Below, in pieces: positions 34,975-45,818 of a DNA stretch of 64,000 nucleotides. The notes under the pieces are model-generated. The model did no database searches, had not been told where the DNA came from, and saw only the letters and a list, made by a program, of their open reading frames with translations. Within the stretch, counting starts at the first letter, position 1, and every line of letters starts with the position of its first letter. The DNA is from Streptomyces sp. ISL-98 (GTDB lineage Bacteria; Actinomycetota; Actinomycetes; Streptomycetales; Streptomycetaceae), in assembly GCF_018614055.1 (NCBI RefSeq), contig NZ_JAGGPB010000019.1:248001-312000 (forward strand). The letters run 5' to 3'. The position numbers and the translations under genes are program-made.

Positions 34975-36092
34975 GAGACACCGCCCCCGGCCAGCGCCTG
35001 CTCCCAGAACGCCGTGCAGAACCGGGCCAGCGGCCCGCGTGCACTCCCGCCCGGGGGCGTCCCGACCGCCTGCGCCTCCAGCAGTCCTGGCTCCACCGGC
35101 AGTTCACCGGCCAGCGGAAGCCCCAGCAGCCGGGCCACCGACTCCTCGTCGAGCCCCGCGGCGTACGGCCCGCGCACCACCGCCCGCAGGTCCTTCAGGA
35201 CCATGCCCGCGGTCGACGCCACCCGGCTCGCGGCTGCGACGGCCCGCAGCTCCGCGGGCACCACGAGAAGCCCGAGATCCAACTGAGCCAGCGCCTCGGC
35301 CACAGCCTCGTCGACCCGGCGCGGCAGATCCACGACCACCACCCCGCCGCTCCGCCTGGCGGCGGCCAGCACCGCCCGCATGGCCTCCGGCGGAATGACC
35401 ACACGGTCACCGCGGTCCCAGCTCAGCACGCGCAGCGCATGAAGCTCGGGCAGCGACTCTTCGAGGGCGCCGCTGCCGACGCGCCCCCTGGACTCGGCGA
35501 AATCCGGCCACCGCATGCCTTCCACGGCCTCTCCGCCGAGCAGCACATCGAGACCGCCGCCCAGCGGATCACCGTCGATGAGCATCGTGCGCTGCCCGGC
35601 GCGAGCCGCTCCCACCGCCAGCGCGCACGCCAGCGTCGAAGCCCCGGCCCCGCCCCGGCCACCGAGCACCCCCACGGTCAGCGCCTGCCGCCCCACGCCC
35701 TCCGCCACGTCGGCGATGCGCTCGACCAGCCAGGACTCGGCGTCGGGCAGCCGCAGCACATGGTCGGCGCCGATCTCGACCGCTCGTCGCCAGACGTCGG
35801 GGTCGTCCTGGTCCTTGCCCACCAGCATCACTCCGCGCCTGCGGGCGGCCCCGCGCCCGATCACTGCCCCGCGCACCCGGTCGGCCGCGTCGTCGCCGAC
35901 CAGGATCAGCGGGGCACCCTCCCAGCTGCCCCTGCGCTCCGGCACCGCGTGGTGGACTTCCGGCTCGGCGCCGGCCGCGGCGCACAGCCGCAGCAGATCG
36001 TCGAGCAGGTCGACGTCCTCTGTGACGATCAGCGGTCCGCCCTGGCGCCCTTCGCCGGTCGGCAGTCCGTCGGAAGTAGTTGATACAGCCAC
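34971..36092 (-). CDS. Septum-site/CpaE-like MinD-family protein (Ssd-type)
   Basis: The 373-residue protein has an N-terminal receiver-like domain and a MinD/ParA-type ATPase domain from about residue 135. The P-loop region is degenerate: GGRGGAGAST lacks the usual KGGxGKT lysines, as in the actinobacterial Ssd proteins. CpaE-like proteins place Tad pili at the membrane. It is the first gene of the Tad operon, started by GTG at 36092. No clear promoter is assigned in the 454-bp upstream gap. Confidence 0.85.
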   Translation of the reverse strand: MAVSTTSDGLPTGEGRQGGPLIVTEDVDLLDDLLRLCAAAGAEPEVHHAVPERRGSWEGAPLILVGDDAADRVRGAVIGRGAARRRGVMLVGKDQDDPDVWRRAVEIGADHVLRLPDAESWLVERIADVAEGVGRQALTVGVLGGRGGAGASTLACALAVGAARAGQRTMLIDGDPLGGGLDVLLGGEAVEGMRWPDFAESRGRVGSGALEESLPELHALRVLSWDRGDRVVIPPEAMRAVLAAARRSGGVVVVDLPRRVDEAVAEALAQLDLGLLVVPAELRAVAAASRVASTAGMVLKDLRAVVRGPYAAGLDEESVARLLGLPLAGELPVEPGLLEAQAVGTPPGGSARGPLARFCTAFWEQALAGGGVS

Positions 36093-36365
36093 GATCTCCG
36101 CCCCCTCTCACTCCGATTCCTCCTGTCCGCGAACTTCGCGGACGGAATCACCGTGGGGGGATCAGGAAAATCGTGTGGATCTTGCTGAAAAACTGGGGAC
36201 AACTCATCACTTGTGAATATCCCGTTCACCTATACCAGTGACTTCCGGAGAGCTGCGGAACAACTACACAGCGTGACGAGTCTCATGAGTGGAAGGCCGA
36301 CGCGACAAGGTCCACAAAGGGGAGAAATGATCAGAACCGAAGGATCAAAACGCGTCCGGACATGC

Positions 36366-36400
36366 GACGACCCCCGCCGGGGGGGAGAGCGGGGGTCGTC
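36366..36400. terminator. Strong hairpin between divergent genes
   Basis: A perfect 12-bp stem (36366-36377 with 36389-36400, GACGACCCCCGC type) encloses an 11-base loop. It has no T-run. Lying between divergent genes, it cannot be the end of either; it may close a short transcript beginning near 36300 on the plus strand or block read-through between the units. Confidence 0.6.
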
Positions 36401-36534
36401 TCCACGGCCGACTCGGGGGGGGAGGAGTCGGACCGGGGTAGCACGGTCGCGAACGATCCGTGACTTCCATGGTGTACCCGAGAGCCTTCTCAGGCAAACC
36501 CACGCGCCACAGCGTACGCCGAATGGTGGGCGCA

Positions 36535-36540
36535 TATGCT
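36535..36540 (+). promoter_or_regulatory. -10 element, leaderless start of HAD phosphatase
   Basis: TATGCT ends 6 bases before the GTG at 36547, which would then be the first base of the mRNA. Confidence 0.4.
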
Positions 36541-36546
36541 CGCCTC

Positions 36547-37398
36547 GTGGAAAACCACTCCTTGCCGCGAACAGCCGCCTTCTTCGACCTCGACAAGACC
36601 GTCATTGCGAAGTCGAGCACGCTGACCTTCAGCAAGTCCTTCTACCAAGGTGGACTGATCAGTCGGGGCGCGGTTCTGCGCACCGCGTACACCCAGTTCG
36701 TCTTCCTCGCAGGAGGCGCCGACCACGACCAGATGGAGCGGATGCGCGAGTACCTCTCGGCGCTCTGCAAGGGCTGGAACGTCCAGCAGGTCCGGGAGAT
36801 CGTCGCCGAGACGCTGCATGACCTGATCGACCCGATCATCTACGACGAGGCGGCCTCCCTCATTGAGGAACACCACACCGCCGGCCGCGACGTCGTGATC
36901 GTCTCCACCTCCGGAGCCGAGGTCGTCGAGCCGATCGGGGAGCTCCTCGGCGCCGACCGTGTGGTCGCAACCCGGATGGTCGTCGGCGACGACGGCTGCT
37001 TCACGGGCGAGATCGAGTACTACGCCTACGGCCCCACCAAGGCCGAGGCCATCAGGGAACTCGCCGAGTCGGAGGGCTACGACCTGTCGCGCTGTTACGC
37101 GTACAGCGACTCGGCCACCGACATCCCGATGCTCGAGTCGGTCGGCCATCCCTACGCGGTCAACCCGGACCGGGCCCTGCGCCGCGAGGCGCTCGCACGC
37201 GAGTGGCCGATTCTCGTCTTCAACCGTCCCGTCCGCCTCAAGCAGCGGCTGCCCGCCTTCTCCATGCCGCCCCGGCCGGCGCTCGTCGCGGCAGCCGCGG
37301 TGGGCGCGGCCGCCGCCACCGCGGGTCTGGTCTGGTACGTGAGCCGCAGGCCCGGCCGCCTACCCCGCCCCCGACGTGGAGTTTTTGCCCGCATTTGA
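36547..37398 (+). CDS. HAD-superfamily IB hydrolase (SerB-like phosphatase) with C-terminal membrane segment
   Basis: From the GTG at 36547 (VENHSLPRTAAFF) the protein has 283 residues. HAD motifs are visible: DLDKT (14-18), a Ser/Thr in VSTSG (about 124) and DSATDIPM (about 188-195). This subfamily includes phosphoserine phosphatase-like enzymes; the substrate is unknown. A single hydrophobic segment near the C-terminus (about 245-268) suggests a tail anchor. ATG codons upstream (36460, 36523) are possible starts, but only the GTG has a promoter -10 at leaderless distance and begins where homologues, from memory, begin. Confidence 0.85.
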   Translation: MENHSLPRTAAFFDLDKTVIAKSSTLTFSKSFYQGGLISRGAVLRTAYTQFVFLAGGADHDQMERMREYLSALCKGWNVQQVREIVAETLHDLIDPIIYDEAASLIEEHHTAGRDVVIVSTSGAEVVEPIGELLGADRVVATRMVVGDDGCFTGEIEYYAYGPTKAEAIRELAESEGYDLSRCYAYSDSATDIPMLESVGHPYAVNPDRALRREALAREWPILVFNRPVRLKQRLPAFSMPPRPALVAAAAVGAAAATAGLVWYVSRRPGRLPRPRRGVFARI

Positions 37399-37748
37399 AT
37401 CTAAAAGTAAAGAAGCAGCGCCAGGGGTTTCACTTATGCCGCCACTGGAGTAGAAAGGATTCACGGCCCGCGAGACCAAGGACATCCGAGAGGATCACCT
37501 TTTAACGCAAGAAGGCCCCACGGACCGAGCATGAAAGCCGAGCACCCACGCGACGTCGACCCGTCGATTACGGGCCAGCTGCACCAGGTGACGGGCAAAG
37601 TTCCCGACCTGATGGGCAAAAATCGAGGACGCTTGGTAACCCGGCGGACGTGCCAGCGGCGGTACCACCCATTGGTACCGCCGCAACCCTTTGTACGGGC
37701 ACTTGTACAAGCGCGCATTGAGTACGCAGACAGGCGTACGCGGGAAAT
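37399..37748. other. Lower-GC intergenic region with hairpin
   Basis: This 350-bp stretch is poorer in GC than its surroundings. A frame from ATG 37531 reads MKAEHPRDVDPSITGQ on the plus strand, and the minus strand also has an open frame, but neither shows a recognised domain or convincing codon bias. It contains a 12-bp perfect hairpin (37656-37684) and a repeated TTGTAC word (37690-37715). It may hold the decayed end of a mobile element or a small RNA. Confidence 0.45.
37656..37684. repeat. 12-bp inverted repeat with 5-base loop
   Basis: GCGGCGGTACCA (37656-37667) pairs perfectly with TGGTACCGCCGC (37673-37684). It could be a terminator or an operator; there is no T-run on either strand and no supported gene next to it. 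Confidence 0.7.
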
Positions 37749-38573
37749 TCAGGCAGCCCCGCGCTGGAGCGCCTCGCACACGGCCGTCGATTCCCTGGCG
37801 CCCAGTTCCGCCGCCCGCCCGCAGTGCACGATCCACGCCGCCACACCCTCCGGCGTACCCGACGCATAGCCGTCCAGCGCAGCGGCATACGCCGCCCGCC
37901 CCAGCTCTCCGTGTCCCACCTCCGACGGACACACGGACTTCGGGTCGAGCCCACTGCCGATCAGCACGATCCGCTCCGCGGTGCGTGCCACCAGGCCGTT
38001 GTGCGAGCCGAACGGGCGTAGTGCGAGCAGTTCGCCGTGCACCACCGCCGCCGTCACCAGCGCCGGTGCCGAGCCGCCCGCGATGATCAGCTCAGAGAGC
38101 CCTTCGAGCCGGCCCGCCACTTCGTCCGCACCCGGCAGCGGAAGTTCGATGAGCGGCTCGTCCACCGGCTCCCCCGCGAGCCTCGGCCTACCGACCAGGT
38201 CGTCCGAAATCCCCGCGCCGCCCGCCGCCACCAGATGCAGCCTGGCCAGCACGCGCAGCGGCGACTGACGCCAGATGGAAAGCAGCTGGCCGGCCTCCGC
38301 GGTCAGCCGCAGCGCAGCGCCGACGACGCGCGACTCGTCGTCAACGCTGAAGTCGGTACGCCGCCGCACCTCCTCCAGGGCCCAGTCCGCGCCCGCGAGC
38401 GCCGCCGAGCCGCGCGCCCCGCGCAGCGCCGCCTCTGCGGTGATCTCGTTGCTGCGACGCCGCATGACGCGGTGTCCGTAGACCCGGTCCACGGCCTTGC
38501 GTACGGAGTCCACGGCCTCGGGTACGCCAGGAAGTTCGCCCAGCGCCGCGAGTGGATCAGGTGTCGTACTCAT
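37749..38573 (-). CDS. Degenerate Fic/DOC-fold protein (legacy name oxidoreductase)
   Basis: The 274-residue protein has the helical layout of Fic-domain proteins. The segment VHGELLALRPFGSHNGLVAR (about 198-217) lines up with the Fic motif HPFxxGNGRxxR, but the catalytic His is Arg, the Gly before Asn is His, and the first Arg is Leu. The gene has relatives throughout Streptomyces annotated as oxidoreductase; I see no Rossmann motif to support that. AMPylation activity is therefore unlikely; a binding or structural role is more plausible. TAGGCT lies 8 bases before the ATG. It faces away from the CooC-like gene. Confidence 0.7.
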   Translation of the reverse strand: MSTTPDPLAALGELPGVPEAVDSVRKAVDRVYGHRVMRRRSNEITAEAALRGARGSAALAGADWALEEVRRRTDFSVDDESRVVGAALRLTAEAGQLLSIWRQSPLRVLARLHLVAAGGAGISDDLVGRPRLAGEPVDEPLIELPLPGADEVAGRLEGLSELIIAGGSAPALVTAAVVHGELLALRPFGSHNGLVARTAERIVLIGSGLDPKSVCPSEVGHGELGRAAYAAALDGYASGTPEGVAAWIVHCGRAAELGARESTAVCEALQRGAA

Positions 38574-38581
38574 AAGTAAGG

Positions 38582-38587
38582 AGCCTA
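38582..38587 (-). promoter_or_regulatory. -10 element of Fic-like gene
   Basis: TAGGCT on the minus strand lies 8 bases before the ATG at 38573, allowing at most one or two leader bases. Confidence 0.4.
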
Positions 38588-38661
38588 CGCAGCATTACCA
38601 CCCGCCCCACCTTGGAGTGGTCTTCTTCACTCACTGCGCGCACGGCTCGCGATCATGCGAT

Positions 38662-38667
38662 TACCCT
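38662..38667 (+). promoter_or_regulatory. -10 element of CooC-like gene
   Basis: TACCCT lies 8 bases before the ATG at 38676. It is divergent to the Fic-like promoter, and about 75 bases separate the two -10 elements. Confidence 0.3.
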
Positions 38668-38675
38668 TGGTGAAC

Positions 38676-39671
38676 ATGAAGATCGCTTTCGTGGGTAAGG
38701 GCGGCAGCGGCAAGACCACGCTGTCTTCGCTGTTCATCCGCCACCTCACCGCCAACGAGGCCCCGGTCGTAGCCGTGGATGCCGACATCAACCAGCACCT
38801 GGGTGCCGCCCTCGGTCTCGACGAGACGGAGGCCGCGGAGCTGCCCGCGATGGGCGCGCACCTTCCCCTGATCAAGAACTACCTGCGCGGCACCAACCCG
38901 CGGATCACGTCCGCCGAGACGATGATCAAGACGACGCCGCCCGGCGAGGGTTCGCGCCTTCTGCGCGTGACCGAGGACAACCCGGTGTACGACGCGTGCG
39001 CCCGCACCGTGGAGCTCGACGACGGCCGGATCCGGCTGATGGCCACCGGCCCCTTTACCGAGTCCGACCTGGGCGTCGCCTGTTACCACTCCAAGGTGGG
39101 GGCGGTCGAGCTGTGCCTCAACCACCTCGTCGACGGCCCCGAAGAGTACGTCGTGGTGGACATGACGGCCGGATCCGACTCCTTCGCCTCCGGCATGTTC
39201 ACCCGCTTCGACATGACGTTCCTGGTGGCGGAGCCGACCCGCAAGGGCGTGTCCGTCTACCGCCAGTACAAGGAGTACGCCCGGGACTACGGCGTATCCC
39301 TCAAGGTCGTCGGCAACAAGGTGCACGGTCAGGACGACATCGACTTCCTGCGCGAGGAGGTGGGCGACGACCTCCTCATCACCGTCGGGGCATCGGAGTG
39401 GGTCCGTGCGATGGAGAAGGGCCGCCCGTCCCGCTTCGAGCTGCTGGAGGCGGACAATCGCCTGGCCCTCCAGGCGCTGCAGAACGCAGCGGAGGACTCG
39501 TACGCGCACCGCGATTGGGAGCGCTACACGCGCCAGATGGTGCACTTCCACCTGAAGAACGCGGAGAGCTGGGGAAACGCGAAGACGGGCGCCGACCTGG
39601 CTGCGCAGGTCGACCCCGCCTTCGTGCTCAGTGAGCGATTCGCGGAGGTCAGCGCCCCTCAGCCGGCGTGA
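38676..39671 (+). CDS. CooC/MinD-family P-loop ATPase
   Basis: The protein (331 residues from ATG 38676, MKIAFVGKGG) is a SIMIBI-class ATPase. The deviant Walker A GKGGSGKTT (7-15) has the extra Lys of MinD/NifH/CooC proteins, Switch I DADINQH (about 38-44) and Switch II DMTAGSD (about 163-169). CooC relatives mature metal centres such as nickel carbon monoxide dehydrogenase; no such enzyme is encoded here, so the client is unknown. A start at the GTG 38670 or ATG 38655 is possible. It overlaps the 3-prime end of the convergent lipoprotein by 23 bp. Confidence 0.85.
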   Translation: MKIAFVGKGGSGKTTLSSLFIRHLTANEAPVVAVDADINQHLGAALGLDETEAAELPAMGAHLPLIKNYLRGTNPRITSAETMIKTTPPGEGSRLLRVTEDNPVYDACARTVELDDGRIRLMATGPFTESDLGVACYHSKVGAVELCLNHLVDGPEEYVVVDMTAGSDSFASGMFTRFDMTFLVAEPTRKGVSVYRQYKEYARDYGVSLKVVGNKVHGQDDIDFLREEVGDDLLITVGASEWVRAMEKGRPSRFELLEADNRLALQALQNAAEDSYAHRDWERYTRQMVHFHLKNAESWGNAKTGADLAAQVDPAFVLSERFAEVSAPQPA

Positions 39672-41076
39672 CCGGGTGCGTCGCTCCCGTACCGGGGGTG
39701 AGCTGTGTGTGGGCGTCCGCAGGCGGGCCGACGACGTTCGGGCCGGCCCCGGGCGGGGCGGCGGCGGGAGGAGCGGCAGCGGGAGGCGCGGGCATGGGCG
39801 AGGCGACCTTGGGCTGGGCGGTCAGGAATGATGCCCAGCCCTCCTTCGGTGCCTGGCCGACATCCAGGGTGCGCATCTTCTCCAGCACCGCCGGGTCCTG
39901 CGCGTCCAGCCAGTCGGCGAGCTGCCTGAAGGAGACGCAGTGCACCTCCTCCTGCACGCAGACCGTCTTGATCGTCTCCTCGACGGCGCGCATGTACGTG
40001 CCGCCGTTCCAGGACTCGAAGTGGTTGCCGATGATCAGCGGGGCGCGGTTTCCGTTGTACGAACGGCCGAACGCCCGGAGCAGTCCGTCGCGCATCTGGT
40101 CGCCCCAGACCGCGTGCTGCGACGGATCACCCTTGACCGTTCCCGACTGGTTGACCATGAAGTTGTAGTCCATCGAGAGCGTTTCCAGGGCCCGTCCCGG
40201 CACCGGTACCAACTGCAGCGGCAGGTCCCACAGGCCGTCGGTCTTCTTCGGCCACACCTGCTTGCCGACGCCGCTGGAGTCGTAGCGGAAACCCAGCTCC
40301 CTTCCGGCCTGGATCATGTTCCGCTGCCCTTCCAGGCAAGGGGTGCGGGCGCCGACCAGCTCCTTGTCGTAGTCGAACGGCAGGGGCTCGGTGTTCTTCA
40401 GGCCCGCGTTGGTCTTCCAGCGCTTCACGAAGGCCTTGGCCTGCGCGATCTCGCTCTTCCACTCCTCCTTGGACCAGGTGCCGACGCCACCGTTCTTGCC
40501 GCAGAAGTGGCCGTTGAAGTGCGTGCCGATCTCGTTGCCCTCAAGCCAGGCGCCACGGAGCTGGTCCACGGTGTCGCTGATTCCCACGACGTCGTTGAAG
40601 CCGATGTCGGACCGGCCCGCCGGGTGCTGTGGCGGTTCGTAGAGGTGCCTCTTGTCCTCCGGCAGCAGATACACGCCGCTGAGGAAGTACGTCATCGTCG
40701 CGTCGTACTTCTTGCCGACGTTGCGGAAATGGGAGAAGAGCCGCTGGCTGTCCTCGCCCGCACCGTCCCAGGAGAAGACCACGAACTGCGGCGGTCTCTG
40801 ACCCGCCTTCAGGCGCTGGGGCTTGAGCTGATGGGGCTGGGTTCCGGTGTACGCAGTGGAGCCGTCGCCGATCAGACGCACCGCACTCTTGGGCGCTGCG
40901 GCGGGGCCTTCCTTCTTCGCGCCGTAGGCGCCTTGCTCCTTACCGAGTTCACCGGATTCGCCGGATTCACCGGATCCTGAACCGAGTCCAGCACCGAGGC
41001 CGGAACAGGCTGCGAGCCCGCCCGCCATGGTGACGGCGGCGACGCCGACGGCGATCCTCTTCGTGGCGGCCATCAT
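39649..41076 (-). CDS. Polysaccharide deacetylase-like lipoprotein
   Basis: The 475-residue protein starts at the tandem ATG (MMAATKRIAVG) with GAGGTGG upstream. The signal peptide ends in LAAC (Cys about 22), so it is an exported lipoprotein. After a Gly/Ser linker comes a NodB-like region: FSWDGAGEDS (metal-binding Asp), then GNEIGTHFNGHF (His pair) and a catalytic-base region. A Pro/Ala-rich tail of about 50 residues follows. It may remove acetyl groups from a cell-surface glycan; family assignment is moderate because the NodB motifs are divergent. Confidence 0.75.
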   Translation of the reverse strand: MMAATKRIAVGVAAVTMAGGLAACSGLGAGLGSGSGESGESGELGKEQGAYGAKKEGPAAAPKSAVRLIGDGSTAYTGTQPHQLKPQRLKAGQRPPQFVVFSWDGAGEDSQRLFSHFRNVGKKYDATMTYFLSGVYLLPEDKRHLYEPPQHPAGRSDIGFNDVVGISDTVDQLRGAWLEGNEIGTHFNGHFCGKNGGVGTWSKEEWKSEIAQAKAFVKRWKTNAGLKNTEPLPFDYDKELVGARTPCLEGQRNMIQAGRELGFRYDSSGVGKQVWPKKTDGLWDLPLQLVPVPGRALETLSMDYNFMVNQSGTVKGDPSQHAVWGDQMRDGLLRAFGRSYNGNRAPLIIGNHFESWNGGTYMRAVEETIKTVCVQEEVHCVSFRQLADWLDAQDPAVLEKMRTLDVGQAPKEGWASFLTAQPKVASPMPAPPAAAPPAAAPPGAGPNVVGPPADAHTQLTPGTGATHPVTPAEGR

Positions 41077-41354
41077 CCGCCCACCTCTTCCCTCAGGTTT
41101 CCTGCGCTGAAGCCGACACGGCGCGGCCAACCTCGCACGCCCGAGCGGAAGGAATTGTGTGACAAGCCGGTAAAAATGCTTAATCACCGGATCGGGTGAA
41201 TGACTGACCTATATGCGCCGGAAATCACCCCTTCGCTCTTTACTCTGCATTACGATTCATTTACCGAGAGTTGAGAAATCCCGCCGCTGCACGCCGTGAC
41301 CCACGGCCGCGTCCCACGTTCCGCGACCGCGCTGCCCCGGAGGAGACGGGAACC

Positions 41355-43646
41355 ATGCCTGCCTGCCCCACCACTGCGGATGTGTCCGCATCGATCTCCG
41401 TCTTTCTGATCGCGTTGCCGCTATCCCTCGGCATCGCCCTCGCCACCGGCTCACCACTCCAGGCCGGCCTCGTCGCCGCCGCCGTAGGCGGCATCGTGGC
41501 CGGCCGGTTCGGCGGTGCTCCGCTGCAGGTCAGCGGGCCCGCCGCCGGGCTAACAGTGGTCACTGCCGAGCTGATCCAGCACTACGGCTGGCGCACCACG
41601 TGCGCCATCACCGTCCTCGCCGGTGTCGCCCAACTGGCCCTGTCCGCCGTACGGGTGGCCCGCTCCGCGCTCGCCGTCAGTCCGGCGATCGTGCACGGCA
41701 TGCTGGCCGGCATCGGCGTCACCATCGCCCTCGCCCAATTGCACATCGTCCTCGGCGGCACGCCGCAGAGCTCGGCAGTCGACAACGTCCGGGGTCTGCC
41801 CGCCCAGTTGGCCGACCTGCACCCCGTCGCGCTCTCTGTGAGCGCCCTGACCGTCGCCGTCCTGCTGCTCTGGCCACGCGTTCCGGGGCGTACGGGCCGG
41901 ATGGTCCGGAAGATCCCGGCCGCTCTCGCCGCGGTGGCCGCCGCCACCGCCGTCGCGGCGTTCGCCGGGCTGAGCCTGCCGCGCGTCGACCTGCCGTCCT
42001 GGCGCAGCCACGCCCTGCCCGAGCTGCCCGAAGGTCCGGTTCTGGGCATTCTCGCGGCCGTGCTCACCGTCACCCTGGTGGGCAGCGTCGAGTCCCTGCT
42101 GTCCGCCGTCGCCGTCGACAAGCTGGTGGCCGCCCGCAAGCGTCCGACGGTCAGGATTCCGCGTGCGGACCTCGACCGGGAGCTGGCCGGGCAGGGCGCG
42201 GCCAACATCGTCTCGGGCGCGCTCGGCGGACTGCCCGTCACGGGAGTCGCCGTCCGCAGCGCCGCGAATGTGGCGGCGGGCGGAGTCAGCCGGCACTCGA
42301 CCATGCTGCACGGCCTGTGGATCGTGATCGCGGCCCTGCTGCTCGTGCCTGTCCTCGACCTGATCCCACTGGCCGCCCTGGCCGCGCTGGTGATGGTCGT
42401 AGGAATCCAGATGGTGAGCATCACCCACCTCAGGACCGTGACGCGCCACCGCGAAATGCTGGTGTACGCCGTGACACTGGCCGCCGTCGTGCTCGCGGGC
42501 GTACTGGAAGGCGTGGCGATCGGCGGCGCAGTCGCGGTCGGGGTCGCGCTGCACCGGCTGGCCAAGACACGCATCACCACCGAGACGACGCCGGACGGTG
42601 TCCATCATGTGCGGGTTCGCGGGCAGTTGACCTTTCTGGCCGTTCCCCGCCTGAGCCGTACGCTCAACCAGGTCCCTCAAGGCACAGACGTGGTTGTCGA
42701 ATTGGACGGGTCCTTCATGGACCACGCGGCGTACGAAGCGCTCCAGGACTGGCAGGACTCGCATGTCGCGCACGGCGGCCGGGTCGAGGTCGCCGGGCGC
42801 TCGGGCAAGTTCTCAGGACCCGCCACGGCCGCCCACATCTGCTGCCGGCCTTGGACACCCTGGCGCAACCACCACTGCGACGACCACACGGCCACCCCGC
42901 CCGTCACGCCGGGCGGCCGACCCGGCAGCGGCCAACTCGCCAGTGGGGTCAGCGCATTCCAGCGCAATACGGCGCCGCTGGTGCGCGAAGAGCTGTCCCG
43001 CCTCGCCCGCGAGGGGCAGCGGCCCTCGCAGCTCTTCATCACCTGCGCCGACTCCCGGCTCGTCACGAGCATGATCACGTCCAGCGGCCCCGGTGACCTC
43101 TTCACCGTACGGAACGTGGGCAATCTCGTTCCGCCGCCCGGAGCGGAGAGTTCGGACGACTCGGTCGGCGCGGCCATCGAATACGCCGTGGACGTGCTCC
43201 AGGTGGAGACCATCACCATCTGCGGCCACTCCGGCTGCGGCGCGATGCAGGCCCTGCTCAATACGCCGCTCGACACACCCCTCGATTCGCCGCCCGATTC
43301 TCCGGCCGCCGCTCAGACACCGCTGCGGCGCTGGCTCCAGCACGGACTGCCCAGCCTGAAGCGGATGAAAAGCAGGCACCACTCATGGGCCAGGATCTCC
43401 GGACGGCTGCCGGCCGATGCGATCGAGCAGCTCTGCCTCACCAATGTGGTCCAGCAGTTGGAGCATCTGCGCATGCACGACGCGGTGCAGCGGCGGCTCG
43501 CCGAGGGCACGCTCGAACTGCACGGCATGTACTTCCATGTCGGCGAGGCCCAGGCGTATCTGCTGGAGGACGGCTCCCGGACCGGCGAAACGGCCGAGGT
43601 CTTCGACCGCATCGGCCCCGCAGCACTCGAAGATTCGCGCGCCTGA
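41355..43646 (+). CDS. SulP-family anion transporter fused to beta-carbonic anhydrase
   Basis: From ATG 41355 (GGAGGAGA upstream) the protein has 763 residues. The N-terminal two-thirds (about 1-430) is a SulP transporter with 10 or more membrane segments (SISVFLIALPLSLGIALATG at the first), then a STAS-type segment (about 435-500), a His/Cys-rich linker (CCRPWTPWRNHHCDDH) and a beta-carbonic anhydrase (about 545-760) with zinc ligands in CADSR and HSGCG. The fusion suggests bicarbonate uptake linked to CO2 hydration. Such fusions are known in actinobacteria; all catalytic residues are present. Confidence 0.9.
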   Translation: MPACPTTADVSASISVFLIALPLSLGIALATGSPLQAGLVAAAVGGIVAGRFGGAPLQVSGPAAGLTVVTAELIQHYGWRTTCAITVLAGVAQLALSAVRVARSALAVSPAIVHGMLAGIGVTIALAQLHIVLGGTPQSSAVDNVRGLPAQLADLHPVALSVSALTVAVLLLWPRVPGRTGRMVRKIPAALAAVAAATAVAAFAGLSLPRVDLPSWRSHALPELPEGPVLGILAAVLTVTLVGSVESLLSAVAVDKLVAARKRPTVRIPRADLDRELAGQGAANIVSGALGGLPVTGVAVRSAANVAAGGVSRHSTMLHGLWIVIAALLLVPVLDLIPLAALAALVMVVGIQMVSITHLRTVTRHREMLVYAVTLAAVVLAGVLEGVAIGGAVAVGVALHRLAKTRITTETTPDGVHHVRVRGQLTFLAVPRLSRTLNQVPQGTDVVVELDGSFMDHAAYEALQDWQDSHVAHGGRVEVAGRSGKFSGPATAAHICCRPWTPWRNHHCDDHTATPPVTPGGRPGSGQLASGVSAFQRNTAPLVREELSRLAREGQRPSQLFITCADSRLVTSMITSSGPGDLFTVRNVGNLVPPPGAESSDDSVGAAIEYAVDVLQVETITICGHSGCGAMQALLNTPLDTPLDSPPDSPAAAQTPLRRWLQHGLPSLKRMKSRHHSWARISGRLPADAIEQLCLTNVVQQLEHLRMHDAVQRRLAEGTLELHGMYFHVGEAQAYLLEDGSRTGETAEVFDRIGPAALEDSRA

Positions 43647-43681
43647 ACCGGACCGGCCCCCCGTACGTGAGACCGTATGGC

Positions 43682-43727
43682 CCTCTCGGATGCGGTCTGC
43701 CGGGCCTCTCGAATGCGGCCTGCCGCA
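43682..43727. repeat. Imperfect 23-bp tandem duplication
   Basis: Two adjacent copies of CCTCTCGGATGCGGTCTGCC-like sequence (the second with GAATGCGGCCTGCC) lie between the carbonic anhydrase fusion and acsA. Confidence 0.55.
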
Positions 43728-43830
43728 GCTCAGAGGTCTAAACCAATTCCCGGAAGGCTCTTGTCACCCGGGCACGGGACTGATGAGCTAGGCACGGGAC
43801 ACACCGGACGCCCTGGGAAAGGGAGATGTC

Positions 43831-45786
<1,956 letters not shown>

Positions 45787-45818
45787 CCTGGGCAAAAAGC
45801 ACAACCAAAGCACAACCA

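Larger units (their letters stand above)
36093..36546. other. Divergent intergenic region with SD-ATG and hairpin
   Basis: This gap separates the Tad operon from the HAD gene. It holds an AAAGGGGAG-ATG at 36315-36327 without a convincing protein, a strong 12-bp hairpin at 36366-36400, and the HAD -10 element near its right end. A small RNA or short leader peptide ending at the hairpin is possible. Nothing else was recognised. Confidence 0.5.

Noticed and set aside
37531..37869. 112-residue frame on the plus strand (MKAEHPRDVDP)
   Set aside because: Its 3-prime part overlaps the Fic-like gene on the other strand, codon bias is weak, and no domain is recognised. Kept only as part of the described gap.
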